Source: Marsupella aquatica
Taxonomy: Eukaryota > Marchantiophyta
Direction of reading: 5' to 3'
NCBI GenBank assembly: GCA_973895155.1
Contig: OZ316899.1
Span: 10,602,001-10,666,000 of the forward strand
DNA: 64,000 nt
Made by a program: the position numbers and the translations under genes. The notes under the pieces were generated by a model, which saw only the letters and a program-made list of their open reading frames with translations, ran no database searches and was not told the DNA's origin. Below, piece after piece: positions 12,088-22,408 of the stretch. Numbering within the stretch: the first letter of the stretch is position 1; the number at the start of each line of letters is the position of its first letter.

Positions 12088-12204
12088 AGCCACCCTTAAT
12101 TGTTTATATTTTCCATATTTTTGCTACTACACTAATGTGTTTCCAGGGTTTACTCCTTATTTTATCATTTAAACTAGCCTAGTGATTCCTGGCTAGGCAT
12201 CACA
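9570..12204 (-). mobile_element. Giant LTR copy 4 (N family), interrupted by element G
   Basis: The right terminus GGCATCACA ends at 12204 and abuts the reverse transcriptase of element P. The left side starts abruptly at 9570 in the coiled-coil coding region, where G is inserted. A deletion of about 500 bp relative to N joins the text near 10495, removing the proline-rich part of the ORF. Confidence 0.75.
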
Positions 12205-14916
12205 AGGTTCATTTAGGATATGCAACCTCCGAACAAGGTGACCATCAGGAATGTGGGAGTTGGGCCACTTGTGGATGAGTTTGTGGAGGAGTTCGCTAGG
12301 AGGGCAATCTACTCCATGGGTGATTTGTTTTTGGGTTACGACCAGTTCCAGTTGGCGCAAGAGAGCCGAGACATTATGACTATGAGGACCCCGCTGGGCC
12401 TCTTGAGGATGTGCACTCTTCCTCAAGGGGCGACAAACTCAGTAGCGCGCATGCAAAATGCGATGAGTAAAATCTTGGAGCCGTTCATTCCGGAAAAAGC
12501 GAGACCGTTCATTGATGATGTCCCGATAAAGGGGTGCTTGGCTGAAGGGAAGGATGAGACCTTGAGGAGTGATGGGATCCAACAATTTGTGTGGGATCAC
12601 ATTACTGATGTTGAGGCGGTTCTCGAGAAGCTGATTGATGTGGGAGTCACTCTTTTGGGGGAGAAGTCTGAATTCGGGATGAAAGAGGTGAAAGTTGTTG
12701 GGCAAATGTGCGGATCTTATGGAAGGAAGCCAAACATGGATAAGGTGAGAGCTATTAGCGAGATGAAGGATTGCGAATCGGTGCCGGAAGTTTGGAGGTT
12801 TCTGGGTGCTTGTGTCTTTTACAAGATCTGGATCCCTCACTTCTCGCACCTGGCGGACCCGCTCTAGGAGCTGTTGAGGAAAAAGGTTAAGTGGAGATGG
12901 CTACCCAAGCATAGTGAAGCAATGGCTAAGCTTAAGAGCGCTCTCATGAGCCCGCCAGTTCTCCGAGCTGCGGACTATGAGAGCGGGCGACCACTGATCA
13001 TGACTGTTGATGCGAGTCCGTTCGCAACCGGGTGGGCTGTTGGGCAAGATGACGAGAATGGGGAAAGGTATGCAATCAGATTTGGGGCAAAAAAACTTAC
13101 CAAAAGGCAAAGGAGATATGCCCAAGTTAAGAGGGAGCTTTGGGGTGCCAAAGTGGCACTCCATCAGGAGAGGAACTATTTGATTTGGGCGCCGGTGGTG
13201 GTTGAGATTGATTGCCAATCGCTGCTGGGGATGATTGCAAATTGTGACACGCCTGACATAGCGATGCTCAGGTGGATCGCTTTCATTCAGATGTTCAACC
13301 CTGAGCTAAGTCACATTGCAGGAAAGGATAATCCGGTTGCCGACATACTGTCAAGGGCGAGATTCGGAAATGAGGTAGCAACAAGAGTTGGCGAGGTGAC
13401 CGGAACCGAAAGTGTTGGAAGTCTAGAGTTCAAGGAAGAACTCTACTCGGGAGAGTTGCTGGATATCGGGCGTTACATTAGCACTTTGGAGAAGCAACCA
13501 GAGTGGAGTTACCAGGAGTTCATCAAGATCCGGAAGAGATCTTACAAGTTCCTATTGAGGGAGGGCTACTTGTGGCGAAGGCATAAGGACCCAAGTCAGT
13601 TGTTGTAGAGGGTTGTGGATACTAAGGATGAGAAAGATTGAATTCTCAAAGAGTGCCATGATGCTGACATGGCTGGGCACAAAGGGGTGCATTCAACTTA
13701 CGAGAGGGTTTGGAAGCTGTACTGGTGGCCAGGTTTATACTTGGCCGTTCGAGACTATGTCAAGACTTGCGAGATTTGCCAGTTTTACTCGAGGATCCAA
13801 CATAGGGATGGATTGGTTCCGAGTTACCCTGTGGCTCTACACTTTCAATGGGCTGTTGATGTGGTGTACATGCCGAGAGAGAGCAATGGGGCGAGATACT
13901 TGGTTTTGGCGAGAGAAGACTTGTCTTCTTATGTGGAAGGGAGAGCGTTGGTTTTGAACACTACTGCTGCCGTTTGCCAGTTCATACTTGAGGATATCAT
14001 TGCAAGGCATGGGTGCTTTACAAGGATCAGAGCTGATAGGGGGGAGCTCAGCTCCAAGGAAGCGCAAGAGTTTTCTGACCAATATCGCATCAAACTGAAG
14101 CTGACTTTGAGTTACAATCCGTAAGGCAATGGGAAATCTGAAAGGGGGCACATCCAGATTGTGAGCGCTTTGGCTAAGGCTTGTGATGGGGACTTGGGCA
14201 GGTGGTCAAGTCTCCTTCCACTTGCTCTGTTAGTGGATTGGATGACTTGTAGCTCAGTGACCTAAGACGTTCCGGCTGAGCTACTTACTGGGCACTTGCC
14301 GATGATGCCACTCGAGGAAGATGTTTGCAGCTGGTGACTGATTGGATGGAAAGATGAAGTTTTGAGAGAGGAGTTGCTGGCTTGAAAGATCGAACACTTC
14401 AACTTGTTACCCACAAAGATTGAGGTGGCTCGGAAGCAATTGAAGATGGCGAGGTTAAGGAACAAGGGCAGGTTCGACAGGACTCATCAGTTGAGGCCTG
14501 TCTTGGTTAAGGAAGGGGATTGGGTTCTGGTTTACAAAAGTAAGTTGGACGAGCAACACTTGAGCCGAAACAAGTTTGCTCGGAGGTGGCAAGGTCCGTA
14601 TGTGGTGGTTGCTGTTCATGCAAATGCAACCTACACTATTCGGGAGTTGGATGGAACAGTTCACCAAGTACCTTACGCAGGGAAAAGGGTGAAGATTTTC
14701 AAGAGGAGGACCGAGAAGGGAATGGACTCAAGTTCCGACTTGAGTGAATTTGAAGATGAGGCACTGGTCCAGGCGCATCTGTTGGACTTGAGTTTCAAAA
14801 GTGGCTTGATTGGTTCTGATTCGGATGAGTTGGACTTCGAGTTTCTGGAAAGTGGAGTGCCTAAGGCCGAGTCTGAAGGCTTTGGGTTTGAGTTTCTTGA
14901 GGAGGAAGTGGTCTAG
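12205..14916 (+). pseudogene. Ty3/gypsy Pol (RT, RNase H, integrase) of element P, broken
   Basis: The reverse transcriptase begins mid-domain at 12205 and shows MQPPNKVTIRN, LPQGATNSV and the catalytic FIDD at 12508-12519. RNase H (12874-13608) shows TVDAS, the RELWG block, EIDCQSLLGM and KDNPVADILSR. Integrase has the zinc module (CHDADMAGH, CEICQ), the first catalytic Asp (AVDVVYMP), the second (RADRG) and the Glu (GNGKSERGH near 14130). The C-terminal module (14404-14916) has WQGPYVVV and an acidic tail. In-frame stops stand at 12214, 12865, 13606, 13639 and 14122, with more between 14260 and 14390, so it is dead. The family appears distinct from E and G. By memory of similar sequences it resembles elements common in basal plants and fungi; this is a weak inference. 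Confidence 0.8.
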
Positions 14917-14994
14917 GCGCATGGTTCAAGTTTGGACTCAAACTTAGAGGAAATCTGATGGATTGGAGCAGACCGGAGGCTACTCAGGTTTACT

Positions 14995-15003
14995 GGGGGA
15001 GGA
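14995..15003 (+). other. Polypurine tract of element P
   Basis: GGGGGAGGA lies immediately before the LTR start TGTCGTG, the normal place for plus-strand priming. Confidence 0.7.
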
Positions 15004-15815
15004 TGTCGTGCCAAAAGATTTTGGCTCAGGAATGGCTTTTATAGGAGATGATGGGCAAGGCCTCCCGGTTGGGTTGCGTGCATGCTGACTCGGAGGGGCT
15101 GCTTGGTTGGATGGATTGAGGTTTGGTGATTGGGTGACTCGTCGTCACCAGGTTTGGTGTTTGGATGAGTCACCAGGCTTGGAGTTTGGATGAGCCTCGC
15201 TGATGGCAGCTGGCTCAGGCTGGATGGTTGGGTTTTCGATACTACTTAAGACTTGAGCCTTGGCTCATTGAGGTTGGTGGTTGTCTATTGAGATCTGTTG
15301 AGTTGCGTTCTGTGAGTTCCGCTCCGTTCTGCGGAACTTGACTATTGTGCGGCGGTTTTGGAGTTCTGGGCAAGTGTTGGATCCAGGTGTGGAGTTTTTG
15401 ATCCAGGCGGGGATTTCTCAAGTTTGGAGTCTCGTCAATCCAGGCAAGGATTTCTTGAGTTTGGAGCCTCGCTGGTCCAGGCCCGAGTTCCGTGTGAGCT
15501 GTTTTAGACTAGTGGAGTAGCTAGTCGAGTTTTGGTTTTGTGAGCTAAGGAGGATAGTTTTTCCATCAGATTTTGAGTAGTTAGTCACTCGAGGAGTTCT
15601 ACTCGACAAGTTAGAGGTAGCGGCCCTCCATAGGGCCAGCTACTAGACTCTTGCGGGCAAGCTTACTCAAGGGCACCTATTGTAACCTTTGTGAGAAAAG
15701 TAAAAAAATATAAAGGAATGAGAGTTCGCTCCGAAAAGTGCTTGTCGCCTGTCCCAATTGCAGCCAGAAACGCTTAATTTGCCTGAGGAGCCCCTAACTT
15801 TAAGTCCTCGCGACA
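15004..15815 (+). repeat. 3' LTR of element P (812 bp)
   Basis: It starts TGTCGTG and ends CGCGACA, an imperfect terminal inverted repeat. It follows a polypurine tract. Internal near-repeats of a gatgagtcaccaggctt type (15125-15200) and a tggagtctcg/tggagcctcg type (15380-15480) are visible. An AT-rich aaaaaaatataaaggaatg stretch at 15704-15722 may belong to the polyadenylation region. No second P LTR is in the window to compare. Confidence 0.7.
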
Positions 15816-15832
15816 ACGTTACCCGTGTCACA
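15816..15832 (-). repeat. 3' LTR stub of element E
   Basis: Only the first 17 bp (TGTGACACGGGTAACGT on the minus strand) are visible before element P interrupts. They match the start of the right LTR exactly. The bases ACGTT here double as the target site of P. Confidence 0.7.
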
Positions 15833-15845
15833 TAGCTCCCCACTC
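15833..15845 (-). other. Polypurine tract of element E
   Basis: On the minus strand GAGTGGGGAGCTA immediately precedes the LTR start TGTGACACG. This sets the orientation of E and supports the LTR boundary. Confidence 0.65.
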
Positions 15846-18350
15846 AAGTGTGAAGCGTCCTCGCAAACATCATTACGCTCATCATCCTGGTGAAAGTACT
15901 TCTTTACATGATCGTAACTGAATCAATTGGGAAAGAGGTCACCGATGTACGTTGATAGCTGTAGGGATCCGTTCGGGTACATCTGCTGGACAATGAAAGG
16001 TCTGAGCCAACGTGTGTGCAACTTTCCTGGAAAGTACATGTACCTGCTATCATATAGAAGGACAAGATCCCTAGTAGTGACGTCCACGTGTCGTAGTCCC
16101 TTGTTGTGTTGTTTCTTCATTGCTTCTTGCTTTGAAGCCACGCGTTGCGATGCCCATAATCTCTTTTCTTCTAGGCTGTCGATCTTGTACGCTTGATTGG
16201 ATGAGCTAGCATCCTCCGTTAACCCGTGGCGGATGCTTATCCATGGAGTCTTGACCTCAAACTCAACGGGAACGAGAGCATGTTGTCCAAAAACCAAAAA
16301 GTATGGACTATGGTTTGTAGTAGTCTTAAACGCCAAGTTGTACAAATAGACTACCGCGAAAAGCTTGTCATCCTAGTCTGTTTTGTGGGCGGCTACGGTT
16401 TTGTTGAGAATTTTTCCTACAATACCATTAGCCCGCTCCGCTAGTCCATTACATTTTGGGTGATAAGGAGTAGTCTTCCTATGTTTGACAAGGTATCGGT
16501 TAGTCAGCTTCTCGACCGTTTCATTCAAGAAATGAGTCCCGCGATCGCTCATTCCAACAGAGGTCCAAAACGGGTGAAGATCTGTTTGTACAGGAACCTG
16601 GCGGTGGTGGCTGCGTCATCTTTGACCGTTGCTCGGGCCTCCACCCACTTAGTTGAATAGTTGATAGCAAGAAGGATGTACCGGCAACGCCAACCTTGGG
16701 TTACAGGGGTGAACGGTCCGATATAATCAATGCCCCATTTCTCAAACGGGGCAAGAGGAAAGATCAGGGTAAGAGGGTGATTACCCGATCTGCGTGGTTT
16801 GCCCACCCTCTGACACAGGTCGCAACCTCGGATGAACCGGGCTACGTCGTGATGAAGCGTAGGTCACCAGTAACCCACATCCAGGATTTTGTGGGCAGTG
16901 ATTACTGGGGCGAAGTGTCCCCCTGCCTCCTCCTTGTGCATAGCTCTCATGACGATGATTGTTTTGTTATATTCCAGGCATCTGCGGATCTTCCCGTCAA
17001 CTCCTTCCTTATGCAAATGTCTGTGTATCATCATGTAAGGCGCCGCCTTGCGCAGGAAGACTGACGCGGCCTCCTGGTTGATGTTACCTGGAATGCGGCC
17101 AGTTAAGAGAAAGGTGATGAGGTCCCCATACCATGTCGGTTGGTCCATTTCAACGTGGAATAACTCTTCATCAGGAAATGCATCATCCACAGGTGCGTTG
17201 TTCGATCCCCCCTCAATCCTTGAGAAGAAGTCTGCATTCACGTGTGCCTTCCCAGGTTGTACCCGGACTTCATAGTCAAATTCTTGGAGCAGTAGGACCC
17301 AATGGGCTATTCTCCCCATCAAGTCCACTTTGTTTACCATGTACTTCAGGCTATCATGGTCAGTATGGAAAACTACCTTATATCCCAATAGATAATGGCA
17401 AAACTTTTTACACAAGTAGATGATCCCCAAGGCCTCTCGATCCGTGGGCAAATAATTTCTCTCCCGCAAATAGTTGTCGGCTCGCATAGTAGATGGGGTG
17501 GTCGCATTTCTTGTCGTCCAGTTGGCTCAGGACTGACCCGATGCAAAACCCATATACGTCAATGTACATGTGGAACTCCTTATTCCAGTTGGGGGTAGTC
17601 AAGATAGGAGCCATAGTTAGACGTTTTTTTAGCTCGTCAAAGCTGCCACTCGGCGGGGGGTCAGTTCTATGACTGCATCTTGTTTCACCATCTCGGTGAG
17701 GGGTAGGGCAATTTTTGCAAAATCCTGAATGAATTGTCGGTAGTACCCCGCACAGCCTAAGAAAGACCGCACCGCCTTCTGGTCCATTGGATAAGGGACA
17801 TTCATTCAAGCGGCTACCTTCTCTTGATCCACCTTGATGCCTCATTTGGATACACGGTGTCCAAACAACACCCCTTCCGTTACCCCGAAGAAGCATTTAC
17901 CCGGTGCAGCTTCAATCTGACTTCCCTGCATCGCTTGAGGGTCCGCCTTAAGTGTTCTAGGTGCTGAGCAATTGTTCCAAAAATGGCAAAATCATCTATG
18001 AACACCTCCAAAAATTCTCATAGGAAATCATGAAAAATATTCATAATGATTCATTGGAACATCGTAGGGGCATTGCATAAGCCAAAGGGCATTCTTCTGA
18101 ACGCATAGGTTCCCCCTCCGTTATGAAGGTGGTTTTGAGTTGGTCCGATAGTCTGATCCAGACCTGGTTATAACCCAAATATCCGTCTAGGAAGGTGTAT
18201 ACCTCATTTTGGGCTACCATGTCAAGAACCATATCCGTGTAAGGAAGCGGGTAATGGTCTTTCCGAGTGGCGTCGTTGAGCTTCCAGTAGTCCTAGCATA
18301 TTCAAATCTTGGGTTTACCATCAGGCCCTACTTTCTTGGGCACCACCACA
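15838..18350 (-). pseudogene. Ty3/gypsy Pol of element E, 3' part (RT to integrase), broken
   Basis: This continues the reverse transcriptase that starts at 41516. It shows KLNDAT, YTFLDGYLGYNQ, then FIDDFAIFG near 17980. RNase H has YIDVYGFCIGSVLSQ, TDREALGI, FHTDHDSLKYMV and KAHVNADFFSR (about 17220-17570). Integrase has the zinc module near 16870 and GIDYIGPF (about 16720). The last catalytic Glu lies in the NGLAERANG block near 16430. The tail runs to the polypurine tract. Frameshifts and stops occur near 18300, 18040, 17900-17400, 16862 and 16548. The lineage is the usual plant type with a protease of the DGGSG class, different from P. Confidence 0.8.
18348..18350. other. Target duplication ACA, left of CACTA-A
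   Basis: ACA at 18348-18350 and again at 41516-41518 flank the element. A 3-bp duplication is standard for the CACTA superfamily. Keeping one copy makes the E reading frame open across the join. Confidence 0.9.
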
Positions 18351-18380
18351 AACTAGAAGAATCCGAGGTGAACTGAGACC
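18351..18380 (+). repeat. Left terminal inverted repeat of CACTA-A
   Basis: It pairs with 41486-41515. The matching blocks are ACTAGAAGAA, CCG and GAGACC; the middle has diverged. The expected first base C is A here, so the terminal CACTA is degraded to AACTA. Confidence 0.85.
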
Positions 18381-18690
18381 GCAATATGTGACTCATTTTG
18401 GCTCATGTGACTTCATTGTGACTCAACGTGACTTGACCCACGCTGTGACCCTTGGAGTTGCAAAAGTTGAGACCAAAAAATGGAAGTCACTATTGATACT
18501 GGGCTTTGCAACTTGCTTGATACCCATTTGTGACTGATCTGTGACTTTATTGTGGAGTCTAGCCTTGTTTCTACGTGATTGCAATATGACTTTAACGAGT
18601 CACATGGTAAGTCACATACATGACTTGCTCGCATTCAACAACGACTAGCGTGTGACCATTTTGTCAGGAGAGACCAATGGAGACCCTGGC
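18381..18690. repeat. Subterminal repeats of CACTA-A, left
   Basis: About a dozen short GTGACT/AGTCAC/GTGACC-type motifs occur in both orientations (gtgactcattttgg, gtgacttcattgtgactc, agtcacatgg, agtcacatac). In En/Spm elements such arrays bind TnpA. From 18690 to 19204 the sequence is AT-rich with no gene seen. Confidence 0.7.
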
Positions 18691-19204
18691 CCGGGTCACA
18701 CAATAGAACCATTTGGGACTCTATATACTCATGTTTATAACTAATAAGGTTCACATGCAAGTTGTAACCATGACTAATGAACACAGAGGGACAGTTCATA
18801 AGGAGAGAGAGCACTCCACATTACAATACATAGAAACCTGATGTTCTAACTTTAGAAATATAACACATAATTGAATACAAGAAATGAACATAGCATGAAT
18901 GACATCCACATGAAAAAAAGCATCATATAAGCAGATCCTACATAAAACATTCATAAGAATTAAACAAAATCACAATCTTGCTCTAAAATTTAGATCATTT
19001 GAATTCCAATGGAATAGTTTACAATGTGATCAATGTAATTCAGACAAAATAGGAACTCATAATTGATGACTGCAGGATGAGATAACTGAAAGCACATGCA
19101 TGATACTATGAATCTCAAAGAGGACATGATTCTTGTACTCCTTCTTGACATCTAAAATCTACATAACATGACTCACACTACAAACAAATAATGGCATGAC
19201 ATTG

Positions 19205-22200
19205 TTATGGATCCTCTATGAACTTGCTTGGCCATAATACCAAAGAACCTGCAGCATCTCCAAGTGTCTTTTGAGGAGGATCATCATTTGTGTTTGGAAT
19301 GGGAAGGACAGCTTTAGGTTTCACTAGTAATGTGACTACTGAATAACCTGGGGGAATCCTCTTGCCATGGAACGTTGTGGAACCAACCTGCACTCTGCCA
19401 AATCCTACTCGTGTTCCACTCTCATCAACAGCTAACAAGCCACTTTGTCCCTCAGCATTAGGTGCTTTCCCCACTTCCACCTTAGATCTTTCTGCCAGCA
19501 CCGTTCTTGGAGGTTTGTATGAAACCTTTGACGTGGCTCTGCTCCCACCAGCAGACTTGCTTCGTGTGCGCATGCTTCCTCTCTTCACAGTAGTGAAGCT
19601 AGGCTCAGTAGGTTCCTCTATTAGGACTGTCACAGTAGCAGGTTCATCACCTAGGAGTGTCATACCAACTTACTCTTTGGTTGGTTTTATCTCAACAAGA
19701 GGCACACCTGTCATTGAGAATGATACATTCTGCAAATCATTTATCTCTGCAATGGAGTCAAGATCTACATAGCATGAATTTGGCTCAATGGTATCATTGT
19801 CATGCTTGCTGATATCCTCATTTGCCCCAACATTGATATCATCCACTCCCTTGCCAATGTCATCCTCATCCAAATATGGTTGACTGCCCTCTGTCAAACA
19901 AGTTGCTTGTACAGACTGCAACTTTGTTGCCTCTAAATTATAGCTCAAGTATTTGCCAGGTTCTCATACAAGTTCTTCTCTGCAGCACCTGTCTTATTCT
20001 CTATGGACACAACAACCACAATATATGTTACTGAAAATAACACATTCAACAAACAATGTCAATTCAAACTATACATTTGCTAATCATAACCCACACAGTT
20101 GTAAAGGCCTTACCTTCAAGCCTACATGTTGTTGGCATGCCAGAAGAGTGCATCGACTTTGCCACCTCAAGTGGTGACGGTGGAACTCCTGCAGAATTGG
20201 AATCAATTTTATCTCTCACCGACACAACAGCTTTCATTAATGTCTTGAAGTTCACATGGAACAAGTCAGTCAATGAATTCAAACGTTCATTGATCTCTGG
20301 AAGACATGTTTCGACAGCCTTCAAACGACCACTTATCTCTGTAAGTGAAGATCCACCTCCCTACATGACACAGGGGTATAGGTTCAATCACTCCATATGA
20401 AATGTTGGGCAATATATGCACAATCAATGTTATATACAGTGTACACCTGACATTCAATGCAGGTCATTCAATTACCAATCAGAACTCATATAACTTACAT
20501 GCTTGGAGGATTCAGATGCACCCTCTTGAGCCCGGGTGTTCACAATTTCAGCCCTCAACTCTTCTTTTGAAGGGCTTTGCCCCAATTGGGCTTTCTGCAC
20601 ATGCATGGCAAACACAAGTTATCATTAATATTATTCAGGGAACGTACACTAAAAAACAAAGTTTACATGTATGGGTTTACACTATAAAATAGTACATAGT
20701 GTAGCATAAATTACATAGCTAGGCCATTGATTCTTACCAAACGTTTTGTTGTCGGTGCAGTGCCGGTCCTTCTTGTCAGATTAGGGTTTTGAACACTCAA
20801 CCTGGCCTCGGTCATCTGTGAACTCTTCTTTTTTGAAGCATCTGTTACAAAATAAGCTACTAACCTTGCCCACACTTTATCATCACAACTGGCTGGTGGA
20901 GGCATATCTGGCTTCTCCCCACCTTCCTTCCAAGCCTTATGCATTCTCCACCTCTCTTGCTTTATGATTTTACCTACTGTACTCTCTAGGCAACCTATGT
21001 CCACGCCATCATCACTGCCCACATAATTCCATTTGGCACCAACATTTTCACATACAGTCTTCCAATCTTTTGGATGCTGTTTTTTTTAATTAATAACACT
21101 CACATCTAACCAACGCAATACTTCATCTTTCAAATCAGCATGCCATCGGTTCTTACGAGGACACTCAGCATCCACCCATTGTCTCTCATTCAACTTTATG
21201 TTCCCTTTCTTTGTCACCTCCCCTCGTGCACTGCTCTCGGTAGTACTGGGCGTTGTATTGGCCACCCCTTCATTCACCCTACCTGGGGTTCTAAAGCCAC
21301 GTGGGAAAATACAATGCCATTCATGCTTGAGAACTACATACAGCAGAATGGATGACGGCAACATTCAATGCTTCACTTCAAGAAAAATTCTTCAAACATA
21401 CATACCTGTAGCTCGGCCTGTAGATGCCTGTGTAGGGACTGCACTCTGGAATTGTTGTGACCCTGGACCACCTGTCCAGCCTAGTACAAGGGCCGGATGA
21501 TGTCACTTTCTAGGTATGTGTGTGCAAACATATGTACTGAAAACTAAGTACAAACTATAGGAAAACATATGAACATTCACCAACATACCTGGGCCCCTTT
21601 CGTGCTGCATCTGCATAGGGGCATTAGTGAATACTTGAGTCGATGGTTCAACTGTCCAACCTGCACACATACATTTTCTATTATTATACATGTGCAGAAT
21701 CCCCCCCACGTCAATGGACTCCACATATAATGAGTTCTTCCATTGCTGACAAGATCAGACATTACCTGCCCCTCTTCCAGCATTTGTAGGTACTGTATTT
21801 TGAAATCCCTGCCAATTACCTTCACCACCTTCCCAACCTTGTTCATTCCACGACCCACCACCATCCTCCCAACCTGGTTCAACCCATGTCTGTCCTTGTG
21901 GACATTGGAACTGATCATTACCAGCATTTGCCCAATCAGGTTGGGCAGAATCTGCATGCAATGGCAGGTGGACAGAATTTCATGTTGTCTGAATCCAATA
22001 CATCCCAAACAATGTCAAAAATTGATATGCAGTCTGAAATTCAGGAGTGTCATGCCTTCACAAATAACTGGCATATAGATATATACTCACATCCCCATGG
22101 TTGAGGTGGACGTCCATACCCACGAGACTGTGGGTTTGGACCTGCTCTGCCTCTACCACAGGCATAACCTAGAGTTGCCCCCTGCCATAGTATTGGGCAC

Positions 22201-22403
22201 CAGCCTGGGATCTACCACTACTACCACCTCGCCAACCTTGATCAGAGGTCAGCCCCCCCTGCTGGTATGGTGCATGCACAGGCTTTGCAGGCAAAACAGA
22301 ACTAGCGGGACACTGCATCACATCACCAACTACAATGTCAGGAACTAAGCAAGGTACATAGGGTGTAGTACTGAACATATGAAACCTCTCAACAAGAGTT
22401 TTT
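19205..22403 (-). pseudogene. TnpA-like gene of CACTA-A (Ptta/En/Spm type), with a stop
   Basis: TnpA-type proteins bind subterminal repeats and help transposition. Exon-like pieces run from 22403 down. They are a Gly/Arg/Gln-rich region (22169-22403, 21755-21961), the plant transposase Ptta/En/Spm-type domain (21364-20711: KNRWHADLKDEVLRWLD, WKTVCENVGAKWNYVG, KIIKQERWRM, VWARLVAYF), a short helical segment (20064-20324), an acidic segment (19670-19948) and a C-terminal domain ending DAAGSLVLWPS (19205-19663). Each part aligns in order with CACTA-B 53273-56456. TAA at 21086-21088 interrupts the Ptta domain where CACTA-B is open. Exact splice sites were not all resolved; the 5' end is uncertain because LTR N lies next to it. 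Confidence 0.7.
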
Positions 22404-22408
22404 AACTC
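22404..22408. other. Target duplication AACTC, left of LTR N
   Basis: AACTC at 22404-22408 and 27078-27082 flank N exactly, a 5-bp duplication typical of retrotransposon integration. Confidence 0.85.

Larger units (their letters stand above)
12205..15815 (+). mobile_element. Ty3/gypsy element P: pol 3' part, PPT and 3' LTR
   Basis: Plus-strand reverse transcriptase, RNase H and integrase (12205-14916) are followed by a polypurine tract (14995-15003) and an LTR (15004-15815). The 5' half is left of LTR copy 4, outside the window. P is inserted in the left LTR of element E: ACGTT follows at 15816-15820, and the intact right LTR of E reads ACGTTACCC at the same place (50936), so ACGTT is the expected 5-bp target duplication. 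Confidence 0.8.

Noticed and set aside
15778-15832. TTTGCC before TGAGGAG at 15784 as target duplication of E, matching TTTGCCG at 50953
   Set aside because: It would give a 49-bp LTR; the P LTR ending at 15815 with its ACGTT duplication explains the sequence better.
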